NCBI GenBank assembly: GCA_018894445.1
Contig: JAHIPJ010000090.1
Span: forward strand, 1-10,442
Direction of reading: 5' to 3'
DNA length: 10,442 nt
DNA from: Actinomycetota bacterium
Lineage (GTDB): Bacteria > Actinomycetota > Humimicrobiia > Humimicrobiales > Humimicrobiaceae
Made by a program: the position numbers and the translations under genes. The notes below the pieces were generated by a model. It worked only from the letters and a program-made list of their open reading frames with translations, had not been told where the DNA came from and searched no databases. Shown piece by piece: positions 1-7,149 of this stretch; the first letter of the stretch is position 1, and each line of letters starts with the position of its first letter.

Positions 1-58
1 ATTTTATCGTTCTGAGAGATTCTACTTTTTCTTTTCTGAAAGGAATTTCTACTCTCAT
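1..58 (-). CDS. 5' end of an unidentified gene (partial)
   Basis: On the minus strand an ATG at 58-56 overlaps the TGA stop of the malic enzyme (55-57) as ATGA, a classic translational-coupling junction. The frame stays open for 19 codons to the window edge and reads MRVEIPFRKEKVESLRTIK. A weak GGA lies about 9 nt upstream of the ATG (complement of 68-70). The visible residues are too few to name a family, and I do not recognise the protein. The overlap and open frame suggest it is co-transcribed with the malic enzyme, but 58 bases without a stop is weak evidence alone. Confidence 0.4.
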   Translation of the reverse strand, partial: MRVEIPFRKEKVESLRTIK

Positions 59-1281
59 AACCGGTTTTCCATAATTTTTTTTGCTTTTCTTTCAATAAAT
101 TCTAAATCTACCTCACCACGCGTATTACCGGTCTCCATAGCAGCCCTGGCTACGCTTACAGCAACAGCCGGTAGAACCCTCTTGTCAAATGGCTTTGGAA
201 TAATGTAATCTTCCTTTAGATCATCACTCACAATTTCCGAAATGGCTTTTACAGCAGCCAGTTTCATTTCTGTGTTTATCTCTATTGCCATCGCGTCAAG
301 AGATCCCCTGAATATTCCTGGAAATGCCAGTACATTATTAACCTGATTGGGATAATCGCTTCTTCCGGTAGCAATAATCCTGGCACCGCATTCCCTGGCA
401 ATTTCCGGTTTAATTTCAGGCTCTGGATTTGCCAGGGCAAATATAATTGGATTTTTCTTCATCTTTTTTATCATTTCAGCAGCCAGGACATTTGCTACTG
501 ATACCCCGATGAATACATCGGCATCTTCCAATGCACAGGATAGATCTCCTTTTATATTATTTAAATTTGTAAGTTCTGCCAGCCTTTGTTTTGCGGTATT
601 CAAGCCTTCTCTGCCCTTATATATTATTCCTTTCCTGTCGCACACAATAATATCCACTGCACCGATGCAATTTAATAAATTTATTATAGAGGTACCGGCT
701 GCTCCTGCTCCATTTATAACTATTTTTACTCCGGTAATATCTTTTCTATAAATCTTGAGAGCGTTAAACAGTCCTGCCAGGGTTACAATGGCAGTCCCAT
801 GCTGGTCATCATGGAAGATAAGCATATTTGTCTCTTTCTTCAACCTGTCCTCAATCTCAAAACACCTGGGCGCTGCAATGTCCTCCAGGTTTATTCCCGC
901 AAATGATGGCTCCAGCATTTTTATAGTATTTATAACCACTTCATTATCCTGGCTGTCTATGCATATAGGAAAGGCAGATACTCCTCCAAACTGCTTAAAT
1001 AACACACATTTCCCTTCCATTACCGGAAGAGCTGCTCTGGCTCCGATATTTCCAAGACCCAGAACCGCGGAGCCATCGGATACCACCGCAATCATATTGC
1101 CTCTGGCTGTATATGTATTTAATTCCGCCGGGTTTTTAGCAATTATACGGCAGGGTTCTGCAACGCCTGGGGAATAAGCGAGGGATAAGTCATGTTCGTT
1201 ATTGATTTTTACTTTACTTATTATATCAATCTTACCAACATTTTTTTTATGCATTTCCAATGCTTCTTCATAAATATTCAA
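55..1281 (-). CDS. Short-form malic enzyme (malate to pyruvate + CO2)
   Basis: A 408-aa cytosolic malic enzyme that oxidatively decarboxylates malate to pyruvate with NAD(P)+ and a divalent metal. The length fits the short bacterial form (about 400 aa, like Bacillus YtsJ) without the phosphotransacetylase-like tail of long MaeB. Visible features are the N-terminal AYSPGVAEPC block with catalytic Tyr36, Lys91 in MEGKCVLFK, metal ligands Glu133/Asp134 (NLEDI) and Asp159 (HDDQHG), a Rossmann motif NGAGAAGTS near residues 189-197, and the C-terminal block YPNQVNNVLAFPG. The start is TTG at 1281, with AGGTG (complement of 1290-1294) 8 nt upstream. The next in-frame ATG, codon 10, is less well placed. 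Cofactor preference cannot be read from sequence. The gene is divergent from prpC and overlaps an unidentified downstream frame by 4 nt. Function is confident; the physiological role is inference. Confidence 0.95.
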   Translation of the reverse strand: MNIYEEALEMHKKNVGKIDIISKVKINNEHDLSLAYSPGVAEPCRIIAKNPAELNTYTARGNMIAVVSDGSAVLGLGNIGARAALPVMEGKCVLFKQFGGVSAFPICIDSQDNEVVINTIKMLEPSFAGINLEDIAAPRCFEIEDRLKKETNMLIFHDDQHGTAIVTLAGLFNALKIYRKDITGVKIVINGAGAAGTSIINLLNCIGAVDIIVCDRKGIIYKGREGLNTAKQRLAELTNLNNIKGDLSCALEDADVFIGVSVANVLAAEMIKKMKKNPIIFALANPEPEIKPEIARECGARIIATGRSDYPNQVNNVLAFPGIFRGSLDAMAIEINTEMKLAAVKAISEIVSDDLKEDYIIPKPFDKRVLPAVAVSVARAAMETGNTRGEVDLEFIERKAKKIMENRL

Positions 1282-1340
1282 TTGATTTTCACCTATTCTT
1301 TTCTATCTTTAATAATTTAGTTTTAATATTTATTTATGAT

Positions 1341-1369
1341 ACTAGTTTTTATATTCTTTAGCACTAGTT
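1341..1369. repeat. ACTAGTT boxes repeated at 22 bp
   Basis: ACTAGTT occurs at 1341-1347 and again at 1363-1369, start to start 22 bp, about two helical turns. The core ACTAGT is itself a palindrome, so each box could bind a dimer. The pair lies 60-88 bp upstream of the malic enzyme start and 145 bp or more upstream of prpC, a position suited to an operator for the malic enzyme. In so AT-rich a spacer two copies can arise by chance, so this is a candidate only. Confidence 0.25.
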
Positions 1370-1391
1370 GATAATTATTTTTTAAATTTTT

Positions 1392-1412
1392 TAGCATGTT
1401 TATTTAATGCTA
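1392..1412. other. Small inverted repeat in the malic enzyme/prpC spacer
   Basis: TAGCAT (1392-1397) and ATGCTA (1407-1412) form a perfect 6-bp stem with a 9-nt loop. Neither strand has a T-run just 3' of the stem, so it is not a standard terminator. It could be a small operator or chance in AT-rich DNA. The rest of the spacer (1282-1513) holds the ACTAGTT pair, the malic enzyme ribosome binding site and the prpC -10 hexamer. I see no convincing -35 for either direction. Confidence 0.2.
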
Positions 1413-1500
1413 CCACTACTGGAAGCTCTTCACCAGATAAAAAATCGGAAACTAACGTGTAATTTAACAGGAATAATTTTATTAATGATAAATTATGACA

Positions 1501-1506
1501 TATAAT
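1501..1506 (+). promoter_or_regulatory. Candidate -10 hexamer of prpC-prkC
   Basis: A perfect TATAAT lies 7 nt before the prpC ATG at 1514. With usual -10 to start-site distances, transcription would begin at or next to the A of the ATG, giving a leaderless mRNA. This agrees with the lack of any Shine-Dalgarno sequence before the ATG. No good -35 is seen 16-18 bp upstream (TTTATT at 1478-1483), and TATAAT is common in AT-rich DNA, so confidence is moderate. Confidence 0.4.
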
Positions 1507-1513
1507 AATTTAT

Positions 1514-2266
1514 ATGGAATATTTCACAGATACAGACATTGGAAAATATAGAGAAAAAAATGAAGATTATCTTTATGCTGAAAACAACCTGTTTATTGTA
1601 GCCGATGGTATGGGAGGACACATGGCCGGAGAGGTTGCAAGCAGAATCGCTGTTGAAGCTTTCATAGAAAATTTTAACAGCAGTCTGAAAGGTAGAAGTA
1701 AAAAAATCTCAGCTAATAAAAAAACAGATAATCCAGACCCAAGCCAGATAGAGAAATTATTGCTTAAAAGCATTAAAAGTGCCAACAGGGAAGTATACAG
1801 CAAAGCAATCCTGCAACCTGGCTATTACGGTATGGGAACCACATTTACCGGATGCTATATCCAGCAAGACAAAGCATATACAATTCATGTAGGTGACAGC
1901 AGGCTTTATATTAAAAGAGGCAGTGAGTTTACTCTGTTAACTTCCGATCATACCATCGTCGGTGAATTATTTAGAAGAGGAGAAATAAGCTATGAGCAAA
2001 CTTTCAATCATCCTCAAAGAAACTACCTCACAAATGTCCTCGGAGTTGCAAGAGATATAGATCCGGATTTTAATTCGTTTAAAGTCTTACCTGAAGATAT
2101 ACTGCTCCTGTGTTCTGATGGACTTAATTCCATGTTGAAGGATGAAGATATCGCCAATATTATTGATAAATATAAAGATGCTAAAGATATTGCAAAGAAT
2201 CTTATAAAAGGTGCAATAAAAAAAGGTGGTCTGGATAATATAACAGTTATAGTTGTAAAAATTTAA
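1514..2266 (+). CDS. prpC: PP2C-family Ser/Thr protein phosphatase
   Basis: A 250-aa soluble PPM/PP2C phosphatase that removes phosphate from Ser/Thr residues, most likely on PrkC and PrkC substrates. The domain fills the protein and matches bacterial PrpC/Stp length. The metal-binding acidic set is complete: Asp18 (EKNEDY), Asp31-Gly32 (VADGMGGH), Asp202 (CSDG) and Asp241-Asn242 (GGLDNITV). The conserved GMGTTF, HVGDSRLY and SDHT blocks are also present. ATG at 1514 is the only usable start: the frame has a TGA at 1496-1498 and no ATG, GTG or TTG between. No Shine-Dalgarno precedes it; instead a TATAAT sits 7 nt upstream. prkC follows after 3 nt, the standard phosphatase-kinase pairing. Confidence 0.96.
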   Translation: MEYFTDTDIGKYREKNEDYLYAENNLFIVADGMGGHMAGEVASRIAVEAFIENFNSSLKGRSKKISANKKTDNPDPSQIEKLLLKSIKSANREVYSKAILQPGYYGMGTTFTGCYIQQDKAYTIHVGDSRLYIKRGSEFTLLTSDHTIVGELFRRGEISYEQTFNHPQRNYLTNVLGVARDIDPDFNSFKVLPEDILLLCSDGLNSMLKDEDIANIIDKYKDAKDIAKNLIKGAIKKGGLDNITVIVVKI

Positions 2267-2269
2267 GAT

Positions 2270-4087
2270 ATGTCCGATAAAGATTTTAGAGAATATAAAT
2301 TAATCTCACAAAGATACAGGATAATCAAAAAGATAGCTTCAGGTGGAATGGCTGATATCTTTCTGGGAGATGACTTAAAACTTAACAGAAAAGTCGCTAT
2401 AAAAATATTATCTGCTAATTATGCAGGTGATAGAAATTTTGTGGCAAGATTCAAGAGTGAAGCACAAATCCTTGCCAGGCTTAATCATCCCAATATTGTA
2501 CAGGTATACGACTGGGGAGAATTTAACAGCTCCTATTTTATTTGCATGGAATATGTTGAGGGAGAAAGTTTAAAGGAAATAATAGAAAAAAAAGGTCCGC
2601 TGCCCCCTGAGACTGTTGCTGACTATGCTATACAAATCTCCAGCGCGCTGCTCATGGCTCATAAAAACAACCTTGTACACCGTGATATTAAACCCCAGAA
2701 TATACTTGTAACCCCGGAAGGAAAAGTTAAAGTTGCTGATTTTGGCATTGCAAAATCCTTGACTGTTGATGTTACCAAAACATTAAATATAATAGGAACA
2801 GCTCATTACATCTCACCCGAACAGGCAAAGGGAGAAGTTTTAGACCACCGGACAGATATTTACTCATTAGGAATTGTATTGTATGAAATGTTAACTGCAG
2901 ATGTTCCTTTTAGAGGAGGTAACTCCATAGACATTAGCCTCAAACATATATATGAAAAACCTTTAAAGCCATCTGAACTAATGGAAAATATACCAGATAA
3001 ATTAGAAAAAATAATAATGCATTGTCTGGAAAAAACCCCCCTGGCGCGCTATCCAACTGTAAGAGAACTGATAGGCGACCTTCAAAAATACGAGACCGAT
3101 CAACCTTTAAGTTTCAGCGCCAAAGGACAAAATCTAAATAGGGCCGGCGTATTTATAAAAAAAATAAGGCCTCGTCTGGCCACTATTATTATGGCAGCTT
3201 TTATGGTTGTCTTTCTGGTCCTATTTATATTTTATAGTTATAAATACTATAATGATAAAACTACCGGCCATGCTATGGTCTTGGTCCCCCCGGTTGAGAA
3301 TATTCCAGCTGAAAATGCAAAAGAAATACTATCATTATTTAATCTGAATTTGATTATAACAGACGAAATTTACAGTTCTGAAACTCCGGAAGGATTTATC
3401 ACTGAACAGACTCCTGCGCCGGGAAAAAATATCCTGGCCGGCAGTAATATTGAAGTAACTATCAGTAGAGGCCAGGAAATAATCTATATCTTAACCCCTA
3501 ATCTGATCGGTCTCAGTCAGGAAGATGCCACACAGATATTGGAGGATTTAGGACTTGTAAAGGGAAATATTTCCAAAGAATACTCCAGCGTTTTTAAAGA
3601 AAATTTGATTATAGATCAGAAACCAAAATTCAATGAAGAAATTGATCCGGGAGGATCTGTTAATATAACTGTGAGCAAGGGTGAAGATACTATTCCCAAT
3701 ATTATTGGTCAGGATTTCATAAGTGCCTCAGACTATCTCAAGTCCCTTGGCTTGATAGTGATAAGCAGCAAAGCTCCGTTAACAGATACGGTAAATGAAC
3801 CCGGGATAGTTATGGGAGTAATCCCATCTCCAGGTTCTAAATTTAAAGTAAACAGTGTGGTAGAGCTGGTAATATCGACAAATGATCCGCTGGTTCTTGT
3901 TCCTGATCTCATACAACTTGACCTTGAACAGGCCGAAAGTAAGCTTGATTTAGAAGGTATTAATTATGAAATAAGTTACATAAGTACAGATTACTCGGTA
4001 CAGGAAGGTACAGTTTTAGGTCAATATCCTGAAGCCGGGGCCTACATTTCCCCGGGTTCCAGTGTCATTTTATTTGTAGGCAGTTAA
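2270..4087 (+). CDS. prkC: PASTA-domain membrane Ser/Thr kinase
   Basis: A 605-aa transmembrane Hanks-type kinase of the PrkC/PknB/StkP family. The cytoplasmic kinase domain spans about residues 16-275: glycine loop IASGGMADIF (residues 22-31, Ala where the first glycine is usual), Lys45 in VAIKIL, HRDIKPQN with catalytic Asp139, DFG at 157-159, and activation-loop Thr169/Thr171 before GTAHYISPEQ. These two threonines are the likely autophosphorylation sites. A basic stretch precedes one membrane helix (about 303-324). Four extracellular PASTA repeats follow (about 337-404, 407-472, 474-538, 541-605); such repeats bind peptidoglycan fragments or lipid II in known homologues. The ATG lies 3 nt after the prpC stop with no Shine-Dalgarno, so translation is probably coupled. 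rsgA, often next to prkC in Bacillota, is absent; the gene converges on accA. Confidence 0.97.
   Translation: MSDKDFREYKLISQRYRIIKKIASGGMADIFLGDDLKLNRKVAIKILSANYAGDRNFVARFKSEAQILARLNHPNIVQVYDWGEFNSSYFICMEYVEGESLKEIIEKKGPLPPETVADYAIQISSALLMAHKNNLVHRDIKPQNILVTPEGKVKVADFGIAKSLTVDVTKTLNIIGTAHYISPEQAKGEVLDHRTDIYSLGIVLYEMLTADVPFRGGNSIDISLKHIYEKPLKPSELMENIPDKLEKIIMHCLEKTPLARYPTVRELIGDLQKYETDQPLSFSAKGQNLNRAGVFIKKIRPRLATIIMAAFMVVFLVLFIFYSYKYYNDKTTGHAMVLVPPVENIPAENAKEILSLFNLNLIITDEIYSSETPEGFITEQTPAPGKNILAGSNIEVTISRGQEIIYILTPNLIGLSQEDATQILEDLGLVKGNISKEYSSVFKENLIIDQKPKFNEEIDPGGSVNITVSKGEDTIPNIIGQDFISASDYLKSLGLIVISSKAPLTDTVNEPGIVMGVIPSPGSKFKVNSVVELVISTNDPLVLVPDLIQLDLEQAESKLDLEGINYEISYISTDYSVQEGTVLGQYPEAGAYISPGSSVILFVGS
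4031..4059. terminator. Strong hairpin at the prkC 3' end, possible terminator
   Basis: CCGGGG (4035-4040) and CCCCGG (4050-4055) pair perfectly around a 9-nt loop. Beyond a G-G mismatch, GAA (4031-4033) pairs with TTC (4057-4059). The hairpin lies inside the last PASTA repeat of prkC, 25 nt before its stop codon, and about 35 nt past the accA stop on the other strand. Only 6 bp separate the two genes, so any terminator must sit within coding DNA. The downstream T-rich stretch on plus (around 4066-4075) is broken and late, and minus has none. It may slow polymerase, protect a 3' end or simply be coding. Confidence 0.3.
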
Positions 4088-4093
4088 GACCTG

Positions 4094-5068
4094 TCATTCA
4101 GTACTGAAAAATCCCATGGATTCAAATTTCCGGGCTCTTCCGGACTTTAATTCTTCTCCAGGAATGCTGGCAAACCTCTCCAACGCACCAATAATATATT
4201 TTTTTACAATCTTTACCATTCTTCCGGGCGCATTCTGAGCCCCGCCAATGGGTTCGGGGATAATCCTATCTATTACCTTGAGTCTAAGCATATCTCTTGA
4301 AGTCAGCCTTAGTTCCCTTGCTGCCAGTTTGGTACCGGAAGGATTTTTCCATAGAATAGCTGCACATCCTTCAGGTGAAATAACCGAGTAAGTGGAATTT
4401 TCCAGCATTGCCACTTCATTTCCAACAGCCAGTGCCAGTGCTCCCCCGCTTCCTCCTTCACCAATTAAAATAGCAATAATGGGAACCTTAACTTCAAACA
4501 TAAGCAAGATACTTTTTGCAATAGCGCTTGCCTGTCCATCATCTTCAGCTTCAAGAGCAGGGTACGCTCCTGGCGTATCTATTAAAGTAACGATAGGAAA
4601 ACCGAACCTATCGGCCAGCCGCATAATCCTCTGGGATTTTCTATATCCCTGAGGTATGCTCATACCAAAGTTATACTCCAATCTCTGCTTTATATCTTTG
4701 CCTTTATTATGCCCGATAACAGCAACAGTCTTTCCATTAATCTTACCCAGACCTGCAACAATCGATCTGTCCTCACCGGTCAGCCTGTCACCGGAAAGTT
4801 TTACAAAATCTTCAAAAATACCATTTATATAATCCAGGCATTGTGGTCGGTTTTCATTTCTCGAAAGCTCCACGATCTTCCAGGCTCTTTTAGCGTCCCT
4901 TTCAACTTTTTTATAACTTTCAATTTTCTGGGCAAGATCTCTTTCTGCATCTTTAAAATGTATGCCGGTAAAGAAAGGGATCTTTTTTAATTTTTCAAGC
5001 TTGGACAGTGCCCCTAAAATCTCTTTAAAATAACTTTTTGGAATTTCTTCCAGCTTTTTTAAATCCAT
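4094..5068 (-). CDS. accA: Acetyl-CoA carboxylase carboxyltransferase, alpha subunit
   Basis: A 324-aa cytosolic protein that with AccD forms the alpha2beta2 carboxyltransferase moving CO2 from biotinyl-AccB to acetyl-CoA, giving malonyl-CoA. Length is normal for AccA (about 315-325). Visible blocks are the lysine-rich coiled N-terminus, DRSIVAGLGKINGK, NFGMSIPQGYRK, IDTPGAYP, the oxyanion-type glycine loop EGGSGGALALA (Glu204 to Gly209 at its core) and SVISPEGCAAILWK. ATG at 5068 has AAGGA 5 nt upstream, within the last codons of accD. The accD TGA and the accA ATG are 1 nt apart, so translation is probably coupled, as expected for subunits made one to one. It is the last gene of the fab/acc cluster, ending 6 bp from the convergent prkC stop. 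Confidence 0.97.
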   Translation of the reverse strand: MDLKKLEEIPKSYFKEILGALSKLEKLKKIPFFTGIHFKDAERDLAQKIESYKKVERDAKRAWKIVELSRNENRPQCLDYINGIFEDFVKLSGDRLTGEDRSIVAGLGKINGKTVAVIGHNKGKDIKQRLEYNFGMSIPQGYRKSQRIMRLADRFGFPIVTLIDTPGAYPALEAEDDGQASAIAKSILLMFEVKVPIIAILIGEGGSGGALALAVGNEVAMLENSTYSVISPEGCAAILWKNPSGTKLAARELRLTSRDMLRLKVIDRIIPEPIGGAQNAPGRMVKIVKKYIIGALERFASIPGEELKSGRARKFESMGFFSTE

Positions 5069-5069
5069 G

Positions 5070-5846
5070 TCATTCCTTAAATAACTTTAACAGATTAGTC
5101 AGGGTACTCCTGAGCTCATTTCTATTTACAATCATATCCACCTGACCATTTTTTAAATTCCTCTCTGAAGTTCCGAAATCCGGAGGAAGATTCTTTTTTA
5201 TAGTCTGTTTTACAACTCTTGGACCTGCAAAACAGAAGAGCGCATCAGGTTCCGCTATTATGATATCCGCCACTGTGGCAAAGCTTGCGCTAACACCTCC
5301 AGAAGTGGGATTGGTAATTATGGTTATATAGGGGATTTTACTCTCCTTTACTCTGTTCACACTGGAGACTGTCTTTGCCATTTGCATCAGGGATATTACT
5401 CCCTCCTGCATCCTTGCTCCACCTGATGCGCAGAATATAACCAGGGGAATATTTTTTTCAATACAGTAGTTGGATAAAATCTTAATCTTCTCTCCTACCA
5501 CACTTCCCATGCTTCCGCCAATAAAACCAAAATCCATAACACCAAGGGCAACATCATTTCCCTCTATCTTTGCCTCACCAATGATGACTGCTTCATCCAG
5601 GCTGGTTTTAAGCTTCGTCTCTTTCAGTCTTACACTATAAGACTTGACATCATAAAAGTTCAAAAAATCATCTGAATTAATATTCTTTCCCAGCTCGATA
5701 AAACTATTACTGTCTACAGTAATTTGCAATCTGTCCCTTGCATTAATGTAGTGGTGATAATTGCAGTACGGACATACCCACAGATTTAATATAAAAATTT
5801 CATTTTCAATATCCTTAGTGCAATTCTTGCATTTGATTTTTTCCAT
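5070..5846 (-). CDS. accD: Acetyl-CoA carboxylase carboxyltransferase, beta subunit
   Basis: A 258-aa zinc-ribbon subunit of the carboxyltransferase, partner of AccA. The N-terminal ribbon has two CxxC pairs, Cys6/Cys9 and Cys25/Cys28, followed by HHYINARDRL. The crotonase-like core shows LGVMDFGFIGGSMGSVVGEK, SGGARMQEG (141-149), TNPTSGGVSASFA and AEPDALFCFAGPRV. The protein is some 30-45 residues shorter than familiar AccD proteins (about 290-304): it starts almost at the ribbon and stops soon after the last core helix. The core looks complete, so I call it compact, not truncated. ATG at 5846 follows a weak AGGG site 7 nt upstream. It lies 12 nt after fabF and 1 nt before accA. Confidence 0.95.
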   Translation of the reverse strand: MEKIKCKNCTKDIENEIFILNLWVCPYCNYHHYINARDRLQITVDSNSFIELGKNINSDDFLNFYDVKSYSVRLKETKLKTSLDEAVIIGEAKIEGNDVALGVMDFGFIGGSMGSVVGEKIKILSNYCIEKNIPLVIFCASGGARMQEGVISLMQMAKTVSSVNRVKESKIPYITIITNPTSGGVSASFATVADIIIAEPDALFCFAGPRVVKQTIKKNLPPDFGTSERNLKNGQVDMIVNRNELRSTLTNLLKLFKE

Positions 5847-5858
5847 CTTATGCCCTGT

Positions 5859-7112
5859 TTATGAATATTTTTTAAATCCTAGAGTGACATTATGACCGCC
5901 AAAGCCCATAGAATTTGAAAGTGCAATACGGACCTCTCTCTTCTGGCTTACCTTTGCTGTATAATTCAAGTCGCACTTCTCATCCGGATTATCAAGATTT
6001 ATAGTTGGAGGAATAATATTATTTTTTATAGCCAAAATTGCAGCCACAGCTTCAATCGCTCCTGATGCCCCCAGGCAGTGGCCGGTCATTGATTTGGTTG
6101 AATTTATATTTATGTTATAAGCATATTCGCCAAAACATCTTTTAATTGCGGCACTTTCAACAACGTCATTTAAAGTAGTTGATGTCCCGTGAGCATTAAT
6201 ATGGTCCACTTCTTCCAGACCTACGCCGCCCTCATCCAAACAATTCCTGATGCATCTTGCCACATTTGCACCCGACTCTTCCAGTGCCGTTATATGATAG
6301 GCTTCCCCTGAAAGACCATATCCAAAAATCTCGCAGTATATCTTAGCATCTCTTCTTAAGGCAGATTTGAGTTCTTCCAATATTAATATACCGCAGCCTT
6401 CGCCCATCACAAATCCATCTCTGTCCCTGTCAAATGGCCTTGATGCTTTCTCCGGCTCATCATTTCTTGTAGAAAGAGCCTTCATATTAGAAAAACCCGC
6501 CATTCCTATTGGGGTTATAGCTGCTTCGCTTCCACCGGCAATCATCACTTCAGCAACTCCCCTTTTAATTATTTCAAATGCATCACCTATGGCATTTGAA
6601 CCTGCGGCACATGCTGTGGTAGTAGTACTTACCGGTCCTTTGGCCCCGCTGGCTATTGAAGCCTGGGCAGCTGCCATATTGGATATCATCATTGGAATAA
6701 CGAAAGGGCTTACTTTATCGGCACCCCTGCTCAGCAGTCTTTCATGCTGCTGCTCCAGAGTTGCAAGTCCTCCAATTCCGCTTCCTATATAAACTCCCAC
6801 TTCATTTTCACTCGTTGAATCAATCTTAAAGCTGCTGTCTTTTATAGCATTTGATGCTGCAGCAACCGCAAATTGGGAAAATCTATCCATTCTTTTAGCC
6901 TGCTTGAAGTCCATATAATTTTCAGGCTCGAAATCCCTGATCTGTGCAGCTATCCTGGAAGCAATCTTTTCTACATCAAACCGGTCAATCCTGCTGACTC
7001 CTGATTTTCCGGAAATTAGATTTTCCCAGAATCTGTCAACTTCCAGTCCTAACGGCGACATTATTCCCAGCCCGGTTACAACTACCCTTCTTCCTTTATT
7101 CATTTGTTCCAT
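5859..7112 (-). CDS. fabF: Beta-ketoacyl-ACP synthase II
   Basis: A 417-aa thiolase-fold condensing enzyme that extends acyl-ACP by two carbons using malonyl-ACP. The Cys-His-His triad is clear: Cys168 in TACAAGSN, His308 in HGTST and His345 in TGHCLGA, each 5 residues beyond Escherichia coli numbering (163/303/340). The gating motif GFGGHN lies near the C-terminus, and the other gating loop reads GEAYHITALEE where DAYHxTxPxE is common. The start is set at ATG 7112, with AAAGGA about 7 nt upstream and a normal FabF length. The frame is open to another ATG at 7169, but that would add 19 non-homologous residues and overlap fabG by 20 nt. An ATG at 7103 is too far from the ribosome binding site. 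The 37-nt gap to fabG leaves no room for acpP, which often sits there. Confidence 0.97.
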   Translation of the reverse strand: MEQMNKGRRVVVTGLGIMSPLGLEVDRFWENLISGKSGVSRIDRFDVEKIASRIAAQIRDFEPENYMDFKQAKRMDRFSQFAVAAASNAIKDSSFKIDSTSENEVGVYIGSGIGGLATLEQQHERLLSRGADKVSPFVIPMMISNMAAAQASIASGAKGPVSTTTTACAAGSNAIGDAFEIIKRGVAEVMIAGGSEAAITPIGMAGFSNMKALSTRNDEPEKASRPFDRDRDGFVMGEGCGILILEELKSALRRDAKIYCEIFGYGLSGEAYHITALEESGANVARCIRNCLDEGGVGLEEVDHINAHGTSTTLNDVVESAAIKRCFGEYAYNININSTKSMTGHCLGASGAIEAVAAILAIKNNIIPPTINLDNPDEKCDLNYTAKVSQKREVRIALSNSMGFGGHNVTLGFKKYS

Positions 7113-7149
7113 CAATAATTCCTTTTCTATAAGGTTATCACTCTGCCTG

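Noticed and set aside
4097..4108. Perfect 12-bp palindrome TTCAGTACTGAA at the accA 3' end
   Set aside because: It encodes the last residues FSTE, has no loop for a stable hairpin, and one such palindrome is plausible by chance.
6367..6792. 141-codon plus-strand open frame opposite fabF, and similar frames opposite the other minus-strand genes
   Set aside because: They are antisense to strongly conserved enzymes, their low-complexity Ser/Pro/Ile-rich translations match no family I know, and the coding signal is on the other strand.
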